Shown here: one piece after another, positions 16,485 through 23,748 of the stretch
How the letters are laid out: each line of letters starts with the position of its first letter
How positions within the stretch are numbered: position 1 is the stretch's first letter
Notes under the pieces: model-generated
Told to the model about the DNA's origin: nothing
The model's database searches: none
The model's input: the letters and a program-made list of their open reading frames with translations, nothing else
Position numbers and translations under genes: made by a program
From: Leptofilum sp041987425
Lineage (GTDB): Bacteria > Chloroflexota > Anaerolineae > Promineifilales > Promineifilaceae
Direction: 5' to 3'
NCBI GenBank assembly: GCA_041987425.1
Contig: JBHIWP010000002.1
Span: forward strand, 21,668 to 85,667
DNA: 64,000 nt

Positions 16485-16907
16485 TTAACTGTCCCTTCCC
16501 TTTTTGTATCCCCACAACCAAATAACAATCAAGGGGGTCGCAATCAATGATATTTTGTAAAAAGCATTCGGAGAAAGTGCATCTCCAGAGATGCCGCTAA
16601 CAATATAAGCAGACTGTGTATACACGTACGCAAGAAAACCAATGGTTGCAATAATAATGACGTACGCCCTGACAGGCATTACTAATCTGAAAGGGCGAGG
16701 ATCAATCTCTCTAGTTGCCTTCCCTAAATTGCAATCACAACATGCAACAACAAGATTGTCTACTGAATCTGTGCCACCTTTTGAAACAGGTAATACATGG
16801 TCAATATGCAGCTTAACATCTGGGGCGCTTCTGCCACAATACCTACACGTAAAATGGTCTCTGCTCAATATTTTCCATCTTTTTTTCTTCGATAAGTTTC
16901 TACGCAT
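16485..16907 (-). CDS. HNH endonuclease fused to two membrane helices
   Basis: The ATG at 16,907 is chosen (GGGGAC upstream). Residues 1-75 form an HNH domain: Arg-Asp-His-Phe-Thr-Cys-Arg-Tyr-Cys-Gly, then His-Ile-Asp-His-Val-Leu-Pro, Asn-Leu-Val-Val-Ala-Cys-x-Asp-Cys-Asn. The metal-binding His and the four cysteines are intact. The second half has two hydrophobic segments (about 80-100 and 118-135) ending in Lys-Lys-Gly-Arg. A membrane-anchored HNH is uncommon. It overlaps nothing and is two bases from the zinc-finger membrane protein, suggesting a functional pair. Confidence 0.8.
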   Translation of the reverse strand: MRRNLSKKKRWKILSRDHFTCRYCGRSAPDVKLHIDHVLPVSKGGTDSVDNLVVACCDCNLGKATREIDPRPFRLVMPVRAYVIIIATIGFLAYVYTQSAYIVSGISGDALSPNAFYKISLIATPLIVIWLWGYKKGRDS

Positions 16908-16976
16908 TGTAAAGTCCCCAGCGCGGCATGGACACAACAACCGCACTCCACATTAAGAGCTTGCCGTAATCAAGTC

Positions 16977-17552
16977 TCATCCGTTGTTACTCCAATGCCA
17001 CGCCTCAGCCGCGTAGCAATAATGCACAATTTCTTTAACGGGCCAGCCGCTATCCGTCAATGTCATCAGGTGACTATCTAAGGATACCAATTGCCCCTCA
17101 TTAACGTGTTCATTTGTAAGGACGGCGGGCGCGGTAATGCGCTTGATGTTTCGCCCTGTCATCCGCACAATGCCGAAATAGATAGCATCAAGGTCTAACA
17201 GTCGGCACTGCTCTATACTATCCCCGCTTAAGGCCAGGTAGATTGCAGCCAGGGCACAAGCGCGATAAGTTGTTCGCCGCTCATAGGCATAGTAGCCCTT
17301 CTCTGTGCGCTCAATGAATTGCTTTCTTGCAATGCCGTACATCTGCCAGCCCATAGCCAGGAAGTGCCCTAACGGCTCCCGCCTTACCGGCTGCGGCTGG
17401 TATATTTCTTCCCAGGTGCGCGGGCGATCTGGAATCGTCACCCGCTGCGGCTGCATAACGCTATACGACTGTTGCACCGCTGGCAGGTTAGCACCGCTCT
17501 GTTGCCATTGGTCTTGTAACACGATACGGCCGTTGTTCGTTCTCACACTCAT
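16977..17552 (-). CDS. Hypothetical phage protein
   Basis: This 191-residue protein has a very good ribosome site (GGAGGAG, seven bases). The first 55 residues are Gln/Pro-rich and probably disordered. The remainder is a helical domain with Trp-Gln-Met-Tyr-Gly-Ile-Ala-Arg-Lys-Gln-Phe-Ile-Glu and Tyr-Arg-Ala-Cys-Ala-Leu-Ala-Ala-Ile-Tyr-Leu. I do not recognise a family. Confidence 0.55.
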   Translation of the reverse strand: MSVRTNNGRIVLQDQWQQSGANLPAVQQSYSVMQPQRVTIPDRPRTWEEIYQPQPVRREPLGHFLAMGWQMYGIARKQFIERTEKGYYAYERRTTYRACALAAIYLALSGDSIEQCRLLDLDAIYFGIVRMTGRNIKRITAPAVLTNEHVNEGQLVSLDSHLMTLTDSGWPVKEIVHYCYAAEAWHWSNNG

Positions 17553-17571
17553 AATATACTCCTCCGTTGAC

Positions 17572-17592
17572 CCGTCGTCGTCGTCGTCGTCT
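17572..17592. repeat. CGT trinucleotide tract
   Basis: Six tandem CGT units lie in the leader of the Gln/Pro-rich gene's upstream gap (17,553-17,639). A slippage-prone microsatellite 20 bases from a start could vary expression; this is only a possibility. Confidence 0.6.
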
Positions 17593-17639
17593 CGAGGTAG
17601 ACGGGCGCATACGGGTAAACTAGCCTGTGGGGAAGGGTG

Positions 17640-18284
17640 CTAAACTTCAATATCCAAAACCTCTCTTAACCCCTTATCCGTCCACTGCCCTTGTTCTGTG
17701 ATGTATTCCTTATCCTTCATAATCTTCGTGGCAATCCCAAAGTCAACAGAGCTGATACCAATGCCGTTATCTTTATCGCCCCACCCTATCCCCTTTGCCG
17801 ACGTGTCCCGTCGTACGAACATATCCCCGCCTTCGTAAATGGATTGAATCCTATCTAGTTCCTTGCCGGTAAATTTGTGGCGCAGGCTGCCGTATGCGAT
17901 GGTGAGAGACGGCCGATCTAATGCAATCGTTCTGTTCTTGACTTCGACCATTCGGCTTTGTGCTTGCGCTGGCTGTATCGTTGCTTCGTACTCGCTACGG
18001 CTTTGGGTACGTTCTGGCTGGTATTCGCTTAACCGTCGCTGCAACATCAGCCAACCAAACGCGCCGTATGTAGCACACGGCATCCCCAGCAATAGCAGGA
18101 AAAAACCGTGTTCAATTGAACCGATGCACAGCGCCCCGCCTAATCCCATCAGTGCCCCAAAGCCAGCATTGGAGAATGAGGGTGTGATAACAAACGTTTC
18201 CAGCGATTGCAAGAAACGAACGCTTTCACGCTCCTCTATTAATGGCTTTAAGCCTACGGCCGTTTGGTGGTACTTCTCGCTCAT
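17640..18284 (-). CDS. Membrane protein, unknown
   Basis: This 214-residue protein has two close hydrophobic segments (about residues 40-80, containing Gly-Ala-Leu-Met-Gly-Leu-Gly-Gly-Ala and Phe-Phe-Leu-Leu-Leu-Leu-Gly). They are flanked by a short N-terminal and a longer soluble C-terminal domain with several Asp/Lys/Gly turns. It lies in the early operon after a stem-loop. It might be a superinfection-exclusion or membrane-replication protein, but the sequence gives no direct evidence. Confidence 0.5.
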   Translation of the reverse strand: MSEKYHQTAVGLKPLIEERESVRFLQSLETFVITPSFSNAGFGALMGLGGALCIGSIEHGFFLLLLGMPCATYGAFGWLMLQRRLSEYQPERTQSRSEYEATIQPAQAQSRMVEVKNRTIALDRPSLTIAYGSLRHKFTGKELDRIQSIYEGGDMFVRRDTSAKGIGWGDKDNGIGISSVDFGIATKIMKDKEYITEQGQWTDKGLREVLDIEV

Positions 18285-18304
18285 GCTGTCTAGCGATACT
18301 CCTT

Positions 18305-18329
18305 TGCCCCGGCCATTGCGACCGGGGCA
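18305..18329 (-). terminator. GC-rich stem-loop between cistrons
   Basis: TGCCCCGG (18,305-18,312) pairs with CCGGGGCA (18,322-18,329). There is no U-run on the minus strand, so it is more likely a processing or stability element than a full terminator. Confidence 0.5.
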
Positions 18330-18343
18330 TGTTGGGAAGGGAG

Positions 18344-18811
18344 TTAACCAAAAATCACAGTCAAATTTTCCTTGTCAGAATGAACCTGCAAGAAATTGAT
18401 AAAGCCGATTACGTCACGAACACGGCCGCAAAAGGCCACAAACTCTCTATAAGCCTCGCCATCAAGTGTGTGACGGATTTCTCCTGTAGAAGCCAGCCAG
18501 GGAATAAGCGTTTCATCACGAAAGGCAATTACCTTTTCAAGAGTGCCATTGTTCATTTTCAATTCCTCACCATTGCTACCCTCCCAACCAGGGAAAAAGT
18601 CATACGGCATTGGCGCGTCAAGCTCTCTTGCTTTATTGCCCACCCATGACAAACTACCCCATGATTCACGAAGATAGCCGCTCTCTGGCACACTTTCAAA
18701 ACCGGTAATGGAGTTTTTGTAATAATTTCTCCATTGGCCGTCTGATTCATGCCAGCCTATAAACTCATCTTTTTCAACTTTTCCCCATCTGCAATAAATA
18801 TCTAATCCCAT
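18344..18811 (-). CDS. Hypothetical phage protein (MGLDIY-type)
   Basis: From ATG 18,811 (GGAGG upstream) the protein has 155 residues. It begins Met-Gly-Leu-Asp-Ile-Tyr-Cys-Arg-Trp-Gly-Lys, a start seen in several uncharacterised phage proteins. It is rich in aromatic residues and Glu. No catalytic motif is evident. The longer ORF start at 18,862 runs through a terminator hairpin and was not used. Confidence 0.6.
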   Translation of the reverse strand: MGLDIYCRWGKVEKDEFIGWHESDGQWRNYYKNSITGFESVPESGYLRESWGSLSWVGNKARELDAPMPYDFFPGWEGSNGEELKMNNGTLEKVIAFRDETLIPWLASTGEIRHTLDGEAYREFVAFCGRVRDVIGFINFLQVHSDKENLTVIFG

Positions 18812-18821
18812 CTCAAACCTC

Positions 18822-18863
18822 CACAAAACAAAAATGCCCGTCTGCTTGCACAGAACGGGCATT
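18822..18863 (-). terminator. Stem-loop with U-run upstream of the MGLDIY gene
   Basis: AATGCCCGT (18,833-18,841) pairs with ACGGGCATT (18,855-18,863). On the minus strand the stem is followed by TTTTTGTTTTG. It sits 22 bases before a ribosome site, so it can act as a terminator of the HNH gene mRNA or as an attenuator. Confidence 0.7.
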
Positions 18864-18866
18864 CAT

Positions 18867-18952
18867 GGCTAGAATGATACTAGCCTTATCACAGAAGTCC
18901 CGTTCTGTGCTTGGGTTAGCAGGTGGTATGTATTGCGAGTACTGCCACCTGC
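18867..18952. other. Three further stem-loops in the same gap
   Basis: GGCTAG/CTAGCC (18,867-18,885), ACAGAA/TTCTGT (about 18,891-18,907) and GCAGGTGG/CCACCTGC (18,919-18,926 with 18,945-18,952) follow one another. With the terminator-like hairpin this makes four in about 120 bases, enough for a structured leader RNA or small RNA. Confidence 0.45.
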
Positions 18953-18968
18953 GTTTACCTCTGATAAA

Positions 18969-19367
18969 TTAACTCAAAATAATCTTCATATTCTGCCCTA
19001 TACCTGCGGCAAGATTGCGATCTCTGACCATCAATAGAATCTCTCTTCTTAACCCCTTCTCTAGTTCCTTTCTGCCTTTCTGTATATTGCACGAATAGCA
19101 AGCAGTAACTAAATTCCACGATTGGTTTAATCGGCTTGTGGGGCTAAATCCGTTTGTTGGCACAACATGATCGACATGTAACTTAAAATCATACGGGTCA
19201 TAAGATACAGCACAATAAATACATGTGTAGTTATCACGTCGCAAAATCACGTCTTTGCAGCGATTTACATCCTCACCCAAAGCTACTGCTCTGCATGTAG
19301 TACTACAGTATTTTCTCGTTTTGGGGAATCGCTTAACTGTTCTACCGCATACTGCGCATTCAATCAT
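18969..19367 (-). CDS. Free-standing HNH endonuclease with two zinc knuckles
   Basis: This 132-residue protein begins with a zinc knuckle pair (Cys-Ala-Val-Cys-Gly and Cys-Ser-Thr-Thr-Cys). An HNH core follows: Asp-Asn-Tyr-Thr-Cys-Ile-Tyr-Cys, Leu-His-Val-Asp-His-Val-Val-Pro (about 78-85), Trp-Asn-Leu-Val-Thr-Ala-Cys-x-Ser-Cys-Asn. It resembles phage HNH proteins that act as homing endonucleases or assist packaging. The start overlaps the stop of a small upstream gene by eight bases. Confidence 0.85.
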   Translation of the reverse strand: MIECAVCGRTVKRFPKTRKYCSTTCRAVALGEDVNRCKDVILRRDNYTCIYCAVSYDPYDFKLHVDHVVPTNGFSPTSRLNQSWNLVTACYSCNIQKGRKELEKGLRREILLMVRDRNLAAGIGQNMKIILS

Positions 19368-19539
19368 CGTTAACCTGCTCCCACTCTATCTTTTGACTTG
19401 CCACCTGCCACACCTCACGCTCGATCTTTTCCATAACCGCATCGTGAATAAATCTAACCATTGGCACACGGAGTAGGGCGGCGGCGAGTTTGGCGTTGTT
19501 TCTGGTGGCTGTGTACAGTTTTACGGTTACAAATTCCAT
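19360..19539 (-). CDS. Small protein, RHH-like, 59 residues
   Basis: The reverse strand is open from ATG 19,539 to 19,360. It begins Met-Glu-Phe-Val-Thr-Val-Lys-Leu-Tyr-Thr, a strand, then two helices with Leu-Arg-Val-Pro-Met-Val-Arg-Phe-Ile-His-Asp-Ala. The outline is similar to a ribbon-helix-helix protein. The stop overlaps the start of the HNH gene (ATGATTGA), which suggests coupling. No strong ribosome site is seen. Its function is unknown. Confidence 0.5.
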   Translation of the reverse strand: MEFVTVKLYTATRNNAKLAAALLRVPMVRFIHDAVMEKIEREVWQVASQKIEWEQVNDD

Positions 19540-19648
19540 GTAGTAAGTTTAGCAAATTTACAACCTGCCGTCAACCCCTAATCCCCGCCCCACTGCCACG
19601 CCTGCTGAATCACAATAACCTCATCTGCACGGCCGTTGCGGGCCGTGT

Positions 19649-20467
19649 CTAGCCTATAACCAGTAGTGGCGGATTAGCCCAGGCTACGCGCTTTTTGGCC
19701 AGTGCCACGTATTCAGGGCTAATATCAAAGCCCAGGTATTTGCGGCCGTTTTGGTACGCTATCTTTGCCGTTGTGCCGCTGCCCATAAACGGGTCAAGTA
19801 CAATATCGCCGGAATTGGACCACGAGAGGATATGATCGTGCGCCAATTGTTCAGGGAAAATCGCCTCATGCTCAAAAGCGTACCGGTCCTTTGTTGTTCG
19901 CCCGGCCCCGATTGCGTATTTCCAAATGTTTCCCCTGTATCCTTCTTTCTTTGTAATAAACGGTTTGCGGCCGTCACGCTGTAGCGAGTTGCCATTAATA
20001 GCAATAGACCTATTATTGTTGTTTAGTTCGCCTGCATACTTATTCTTTTTGAGCAACGGATTGAACGTACTCGGTGCGCCCTTTGAAAACACAAACATAT
20101 ATTCAAAATGTTGTTCATATCGGTTGTGCGTCATGGGAAGGCCTTCACGCCAATACACCATCGTATCGTGTAAATTAAACCCACATTCCATTGCAAAAAG
20201 CGCCTGCTTAAAACTTGTGCCAGTTTCAGAACCATCAATAGTGGCATCAGCTACAACCCAAACGACTACCCCGCCCGATTTTGTCACCCGGTAAAGCTGC
20301 TCGATGACTGGCCTGTAATCAAAAATAAAGCCGTTGTACTTTCGCAAATTATCGTAAGGCGGGCTAGTCACTGTCAAATCAATACACTCGTCAGGCAACC
20401 GGCTCATCATTTCGCTACACTCGCCGCAGTAGATTTCGTTTGCCTCATATGGTCCTAAATCTTTCAT
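19649..20467 (-). CDS. DNA methyltransferase, beta-class (N4/N6)
   Basis: This 272-residue enzyme has motif IV Ser-Pro-Pro-Tyr (35-38) near the N-terminus and motif I Asp-Pro-Phe-Met-Gly-Ser-Gly-Thr-Thr (225-233) near the C-terminus. That order is the beta arrangement of N4-cytosine or N6-adenine methylases. A Tyr-Leu-Gly-Phe-Asp-Ile strand follows. No restriction partner is nearby, so it is probably an orphan phage methylase for anti-restriction or regulation. Ribosome site GAGAGGG precedes the start. Target sequence cannot be read. Confidence 0.9.
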   Translation of the reverse strand: MKDLGPYEANEIYCGECSEMMSRLPDECIDLTVTSPPYDNLRKYNGFIFDYRPVIEQLYRVTKSGGVVVWVVADATIDGSETGTSFKQALFAMECGFNLHDTMVYWREGLPMTHNRYEQHFEYMFVFSKGAPSTFNPLLKKNKYAGELNNNNRSIAINGNSLQRDGRKPFITKKEGYRGNIWKYAIGAGRTTKDRYAFEHEAIFPEQLAHDHILSWSNSGDIVLDPFMGSGTTAKIAYQNGRKYLGFDISPEYVALAKKRVAWANPPLLVIG

Positions 20468-20522
20468 CGTCCTACCCTCTCTCGCGTGATACGGCCGTTG
20501 CCCACGAATCCATTAACGCGGG

Positions 20523-20678
20523 TCAAAACGGCAGCTCCTCATCATTCGCAACGCTATCAACCTTACCAAACCCAAACATTGCCCACGCTGCCAGCCGACA
20601 ATGAATACGGAAGTACAGACCGCCGCTGCTGGGTAACGGTAAACAAGAAACAAGCCAGTCAAAGGTTCTGTATAACAT
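20523..20678 (-). CDS. 51-residue protein ending in an SSB-like acidic tip
   Basis: The ORF starts at ATG 20,678, sharing bases with the upstream stop (TGATG), and ends at 20,523. Its last residues are Asn-Asp-Glu-Glu-Leu-Pro-Phe, like the C-terminal peptide of single-strand binding proteins (Asp-Asp-x-x-Pro-Phe). The N-terminus is hydrophobic and aromatic. It could bind the same host partners as SSB or be a relic of an ssb gene. Too small for an OB fold. Confidence 0.5.
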   Translation of the reverse strand: MLYRTFDWLVSCLPLPSSGGLYFRIHCRLAAWAMFGFGKVDSVANDEELPF

Positions 20679-21301
20679 CACGCGCCGCCTTCGCTGGTTA
20701 GTGCCTCGCCTGATTTCGCCGCTATTCGATTCAGTTTATGTTGTGCCCAATTCTCACCACTGTACCCAGTGGGCGGCAATCCTGTACGCGCCAAATCACG
20801 GATGTACTCTAAATCCCCCTCCAGCGCCGCTACCCGTTCGCGTAGCGCGGCGATTGTTTTCTGGTCCTCGCTGTACTGGTGCTGGTAATAGTCTAAATCG
20901 TCTTTCGTTACCCGTTCGCGCAGGCGGGAAGCCTCTGCAAAGTTCGCCGCTCGTGACCGTTCCGTTTCGTCATACTGCTTTTGCAGCCTCGTGATTTCCG
21001 CGTGTAGCAGGTCGTTTTCCTCGCGTAAGCTGGCGTTTTCTTGCATGGCCTCGTGTATCTCCAGCCCTTCGTATTGAGCCACCACGCGGCCGCTTTCCAG
21101 GCTGTACACGGTGATACTGCCATCTGCCTCTAATGATTCTTTATTCGTGATAAACTTCGGTGGTATTGTTGCCATCGCGTTAACCCTCACTGTTTTTGTA
21201 GACATTGATTCTGTCGGTAATTTAATGCCCTGATTGGTTGTGACCATCGCGTCATCCTCCCGCCGGTCGCCCGGCTTATCTCTTGCTAGTTTTGTTGCCA
21301 C
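20678..21301 (-). CDS. Coiled-coil phage protein
   Basis: This 207-residue protein has a central coiled coil from about residue 85 to 165 (Leu-Arg-Glu-Glu-Asn-Asp-Leu-Leu heptads). It precedes a C-terminal segment with Leu-Pro-Pro-Thr-Gly-Tyr-Ser-Gly. Several N-terminal methionines exist (21,301; 21,247; 21,175) and the true start is not settled; the first overlaps the zinc-ribbon ORF by 16 bases. Function unknown. Confidence 0.55.
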   Translation of the reverse strand: MATKLARDKPGDRREDDAMVTTNQGIKLPTESMSTKTVRVNAMATIPPKFITNKESLEADGSITVYSLESGRVVAQYEGLEIHEAMQENASLREENDLLHAEITRLQKQYDETERSRAANFAEASRLRERVTKDDLDYYQHQYSEDQKTIAALRERVAALEGDLEYIRDLARTGLPPTGYSGENWAQHKLNRIAAKSGEALTSEGGA

Positions 21302-21474
21302 TTATGCCCTGCGTCACATATGCAGCCCTTAGCGGTTGGCGGTGCACCACAGTTGCGACAAATCAAAACCGTATGCTTGCACTCTTCCGCGCCGCCTCGA
21401 GCCTTGCAAGTGGGACAGTCGCCATAAATGTACTGCCCAAAACTCCCGTCAATTTGTATGTAAATATCGCTCAT
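21286..21474 (-). CDS. Small zinc-ribbon protein
   Basis: This 62-residue protein carries Cys-Pro-Thr-Cys, a lone Cys (Glu-Cys-Lys-His), Cys-Arg-Asn-Cys-Gly and Cys-Ile-Cys. Eight potential ligands suggest two zinc sites. Acidic Tyr/Asp N-terminus. It follows the helicase loader and may be a replication or transcription accessory. No family assigned. Confidence 0.6.
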   Translation of the reverse strand: MSDIYIQIDGSFGQYIYGDCPTCKARGGAEECKHTVLICRNCGAPPTAKGCICDAGHKWQQN

Positions 21475-21483
21475 GGTGTCACC

Positions 21484-22392
21484 TTAAAACCAATCATTCT
21501 CAGCCAGCAACGGCCGCATATCGCGTATGCCTGTCATGTTAATTCGATACCGCTTAGGAACCATTTGCAGTAGGCGAGACCATGACGCGCCGCCTAAAAA
21601 TGTCGCCATTTCCCGACTGGTTAGATTGCTAGTAACAATCATGCTGATTCCATTTTCATAGCAGTGATTGATTAGGGAATAGTATCTATCCTGCTTTTCC
21701 TGTAGCTGCATATCCAGATCGCGCTTTTCCCATTTGAGCGTGCCCTCGCGTCCCAAATCGTCAATAATCACTACCTTGCCCAAATTCTGGAAGGTGTACC
21801 GTTCGCTAAAGTTTTCAGCATCAAATAAGGCCATAATTTCACGTGCAGAGTAGAAGCGCCCCACAGGATAGACTTGCAAGCTATCAGGCATACCATGTGC
21901 ATAGGTGTACCTTACGTTGGCATAGTAGGCGGCTTGGGCCAATGTTGTTTTGCCGCAGCCGTAGCCAGTGCGATCCATATCGCCGTCAACAGGATTGGCA
22001 ACCATAATCAATGACAATCCATGCGCCCCGCTCTTAATTTCCTTCACGAAATCTTTAACCGTCTGAACGGCCGTTTCCAGCTTTTGCCGCTCGGCTTCAT
22101 CGTCGATGTGGTCAAAAGTGATTTGGTCAAAAGTGGGCCAGCCCTTTTCTGCAATAACGGCAGCAACTTCTTTTTCCGACGGTTCCCACCGCGCCTGCTC
22201 TTCCCGCTCAATTTCATATTGCCGGTCAAGCTCTGCTAATCGTTGCGCTGCCCCAGGATGCTTGTCAGCAAAATAGTGGTTAAACGTTGGGTGCTTTCCC
22301 CGGTCTACTTCTCTGCTCTTTTCCAGGCCAACATATTCGCTTAACGCTTCGCTCATTAAATCAAAATCTGATTTATCTTGAACAATTTCCAT
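21484..22392 (-). CDS. DnaC/IstB-like helicase loader ATPase
   Basis: This 302-residue AAA+ protein has Walker A Gly-Tyr-Gly-Cys-Gly-Lys-Thr-Thr (143-150), Walker B Val-Val-Ile-Ile-Asp-Asp-Leu-Gly (207-214) and sensor 1 Ile-Val-Thr-Ser-Asn-Leu (about 255-260). An Arg-rich C-terminus matches DnaC. The N-terminal 100 residues are helical and charged, the helicase-binding part in this family. No phage helicase is seen, so it likely recruits host DnaB to the origin inside the adjacent initiator gene. Two-base gap to that gene. Confidence 0.88.
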   Translation of the reverse strand: MEIVQDKSDFDLMSEALSEYVGLEKSREVDRGKHPTFNHYFADKHPGAAQRLAELDRQYEIEREEQARWEPSEKEVAAVIAEKGWPTFDQITFDHIDDEAERQKLETAVQTVKDFVKEIKSGAHGLSLIMVANPVDGDMDRTGYGCGKTTLAQAAYYANVRYTYAHGMPDSLQVYPVGRFYSAREIMALFDAENFSERYTFQNLGKVVIIDDLGREGTLKWEKRDLDMQLQEKQDRYYSLINHCYENGISMIVTSNLTSREMATFLGGASWSRLLQMVPKRYRINMTGIRDMRPLLAENDWF

Positions 22393-22394
22393 TG

Positions 22395-23165
22395 CTAAAA
22401 CTCTCCTTGAACTTGCCTAACTTCGCGGGTCTTTAACGCATGGTGTGTGCCGTTTGATTGACGGCCGTTTTGACTGAGTAAAGAATTGTCTTTAAGCGGG
22501 AAAATACCCGTCCACTGATTCATGATTGATTGCTTCACCATTGCCGTTGCCATAGCGGGATTGTATTTAGCCAACTCCCTTAACTGCATATCAACAGCCC
22601 TTTGCGTCAGCTTTTTGCGCTGCTCTTGCCGCGCCGCAGGCCACTCTTGCGTAAATACCCGAACAAACTCAGGTGTGTTTAGTTTTTCTGGTATGTTGAA
22701 TTCAATTTCTTTTTTCTGCCGTTTCTTTTGCGCGTGTGCTTTTGGTGGTTCTTTTATGGTTCTTGATGGTTCTTGATGGTTCTGGGTGACTGGTGTGTCA
22801 CCTTTTTGCGCTGGTGTGTCACCTTTTATGACCGTAGTGTCACCTTTTTGCGCTGGTGTGTCACCTTTTTCTGTCTCATTAAAGGTGACTGGTGTGTCAC
22901 CTTTTTGAACGCAATTAATCACGTATTCATTGGTATTTCCGCGCCCTGCGTTACGTTCTATTGTCAGCTCGCCATCTGCCTCGGCCTGAGCAATCAACCG
23001 CTTAACGCTGCGCGGCTTCACGTCGATACGGTTAGCCAATGTTTCTATAGCAGGCCAGCAACGGCCGTCAGCATCGGCAAATTCAGCCAGGGCAAGCATA
23101 AGCAGTTTCCCGTAGCCTGTTTGCTTTGAATGTTCCCAAACTGCTTTTGTCGCCTGCCAACTCAT
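22395..23165 (-). CDS. Replication initiator with winged-helix domain and repeat linker
   Basis: This 256-residue protein opens with a winged-helix domain (about 1-85: Trp-Pro-Ala-Ile-Glu-Thr-Leu-Ala-Asn-Arg-Ile then Val-Lys-Pro-Arg-Ser-Val-Lys-Arg-Leu), as in phage replication organisers. Residues about 88-125 repeat Gln-Lys-Gly-Asp-Thr-Pro-Val/Ala five times. A Lys-rich linker and a DnaD-like helical C-terminal part follow. The repeats are the coding side of 21-base iterons, so the gene probably carries its own origin, as lambda O does. Next to a helicase loader. Confidence 0.8.
   Translation of the reverse strand: MSWQATKAVWEHSKQTGYGKLLMLALAEFADADGRCWPAIETLANRIDVKPRSVKRLIAQAEADGELTIERNAGRGNTNEYVINCVQKGDTPVTFNETEKGDTPAQKGDTTVIKGDTPAQKGDTPVTQNHQEPSRTIKEPPKAHAQKKRQKKEIEFNIPEKLNTPEFVRVFTQEWPAARQEQRKKLTQRAVDMQLRELAKYNPAMATAMVKQSIMNQWTGIFPLKDNSLLSQNGRQSNGTHHALKTREVRQVQGEF
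22746..22905. other. Iteron arrays, candidate replication origin
   Basis: GGTGTGTCACCTTTT-type units start at 22,792, 22,813, 22,834 and 22,855, exactly 21 bases apart, with a fifth at 22,891. Beside them (about 22,746-22,786) are four 11-base units of the TGGTTCTTGA type. Both arrays lie within the initiator gene. Confidence 0.75.
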
Positions 23166-23344
23166 CTCAAATCACCATTTTCGGCAAAACTACAATCGCC
23201 GTTTTCGGCCGTGAATGGTAGAGGGAGATCGTCTACCGCTGTCAGGCTGCTAACTATCGCTTGAAGCTGTTCAACCTGCCTCTTTAGCTGCTCATTCTGT
23301 TTGATGTAATAAATAGTTGGCTTTATCGTGTACTGGCTTGTCAT
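23162..23344 (-). CDS. Small coiled-coil protein
   Basis: This 60-residue protein has an N-terminal half forming a Gln/Leu coiled coil (Gln-Leu-Lys-Arg-Gln-Val-Glu-Gln-Leu). The C-terminus carries a repeated Ala-Glu-Asn-Gly-Asp motif. It overlaps the initiator start by four bases. Unknown function; possibly a partner of the initiator. Confidence 0.5.
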   Translation of the reverse strand: MTSQYTIKPTIYYIKQNEQLKRQVEQLQAIVSSLTAVDDLPLPFTAENGDCSFAENGDLR

Positions 23345-23407
23345 TGTCCTATCCTGCTATCCTGCCGTGGCTATCATTTTTTCCACGTGCTTACGTCCCT
23401 TGTCCTA

Positions 23408-23436
23408 CCCCGCCCGGCGTCCTGGTCCAGGCGGGG
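23408..23436 (-). terminator. GC-rich stem-loop between cistrons
   Basis: CCCCGCC (23,408-23,414) pairs with GGCGGGG (23,430-23,436). No U-run on the minus strand. It lies between two small coiled-coil genes. Confidence 0.5.
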
Positions 23437-23443
23437 GATGGTG

Positions 23444-23722
23444 CTAGTCGGTCTGCTCCCTGTAGTTTTTTGCGTACTCCCCCTCAGCGCGAATTGCTAG
23501 TATCATCCGCGTTTCGTCAAGTTTCTTGGCAAGTTCGGGGGTCCTTGCCCATCTCTCGCCAGAAACAATCAGACTGTGCAGAATGTCGCCACACTCTCCA
23601 AGCATCTCCCGCGCCTCATCCAGCTCCCGCCGCAGCCGCTCGTTTTCTGCCAGCAAGTCAGCCAACGTTTCCTCTAGCCCTTCTATGGTCAGTGCTTTAA
23701 TGTCGTGTTCGTGGTTTGCCAT
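23444..23722 (-). CDS. Coiled-coil phage protein
   Basis: This 92-residue protein is mostly one long coiled coil (Leu-Leu-Ala-Glu-Asn-Glu-Arg-Leu-Arg-Arg-Glu-Leu). A polar tail follows containing Glu-Arg-Trp-Ala-Arg-Thr-Pro. A family of short coiled-coil proteins is typical of the early part of such phages. Function unknown. Confidence 0.55.
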   Translation of the reverse strand: MANHEHDIKALTIEGLEETLADLLAENERLRRELDEAREMLGECGDILHSLIVSGERWARTPELAKKLDETRMILAIRAEGEYAKNYREQTD

Positions 23723-23748
23723 GTCACGCCTCCTCTGGGGTGGGGGAA

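Noticed and set aside
22746..22905. CRISPR array
   Set aside because: Repeat units are 11 and 21 bases with no unique spacers, lie inside a coding frame, and no cas genes are present.
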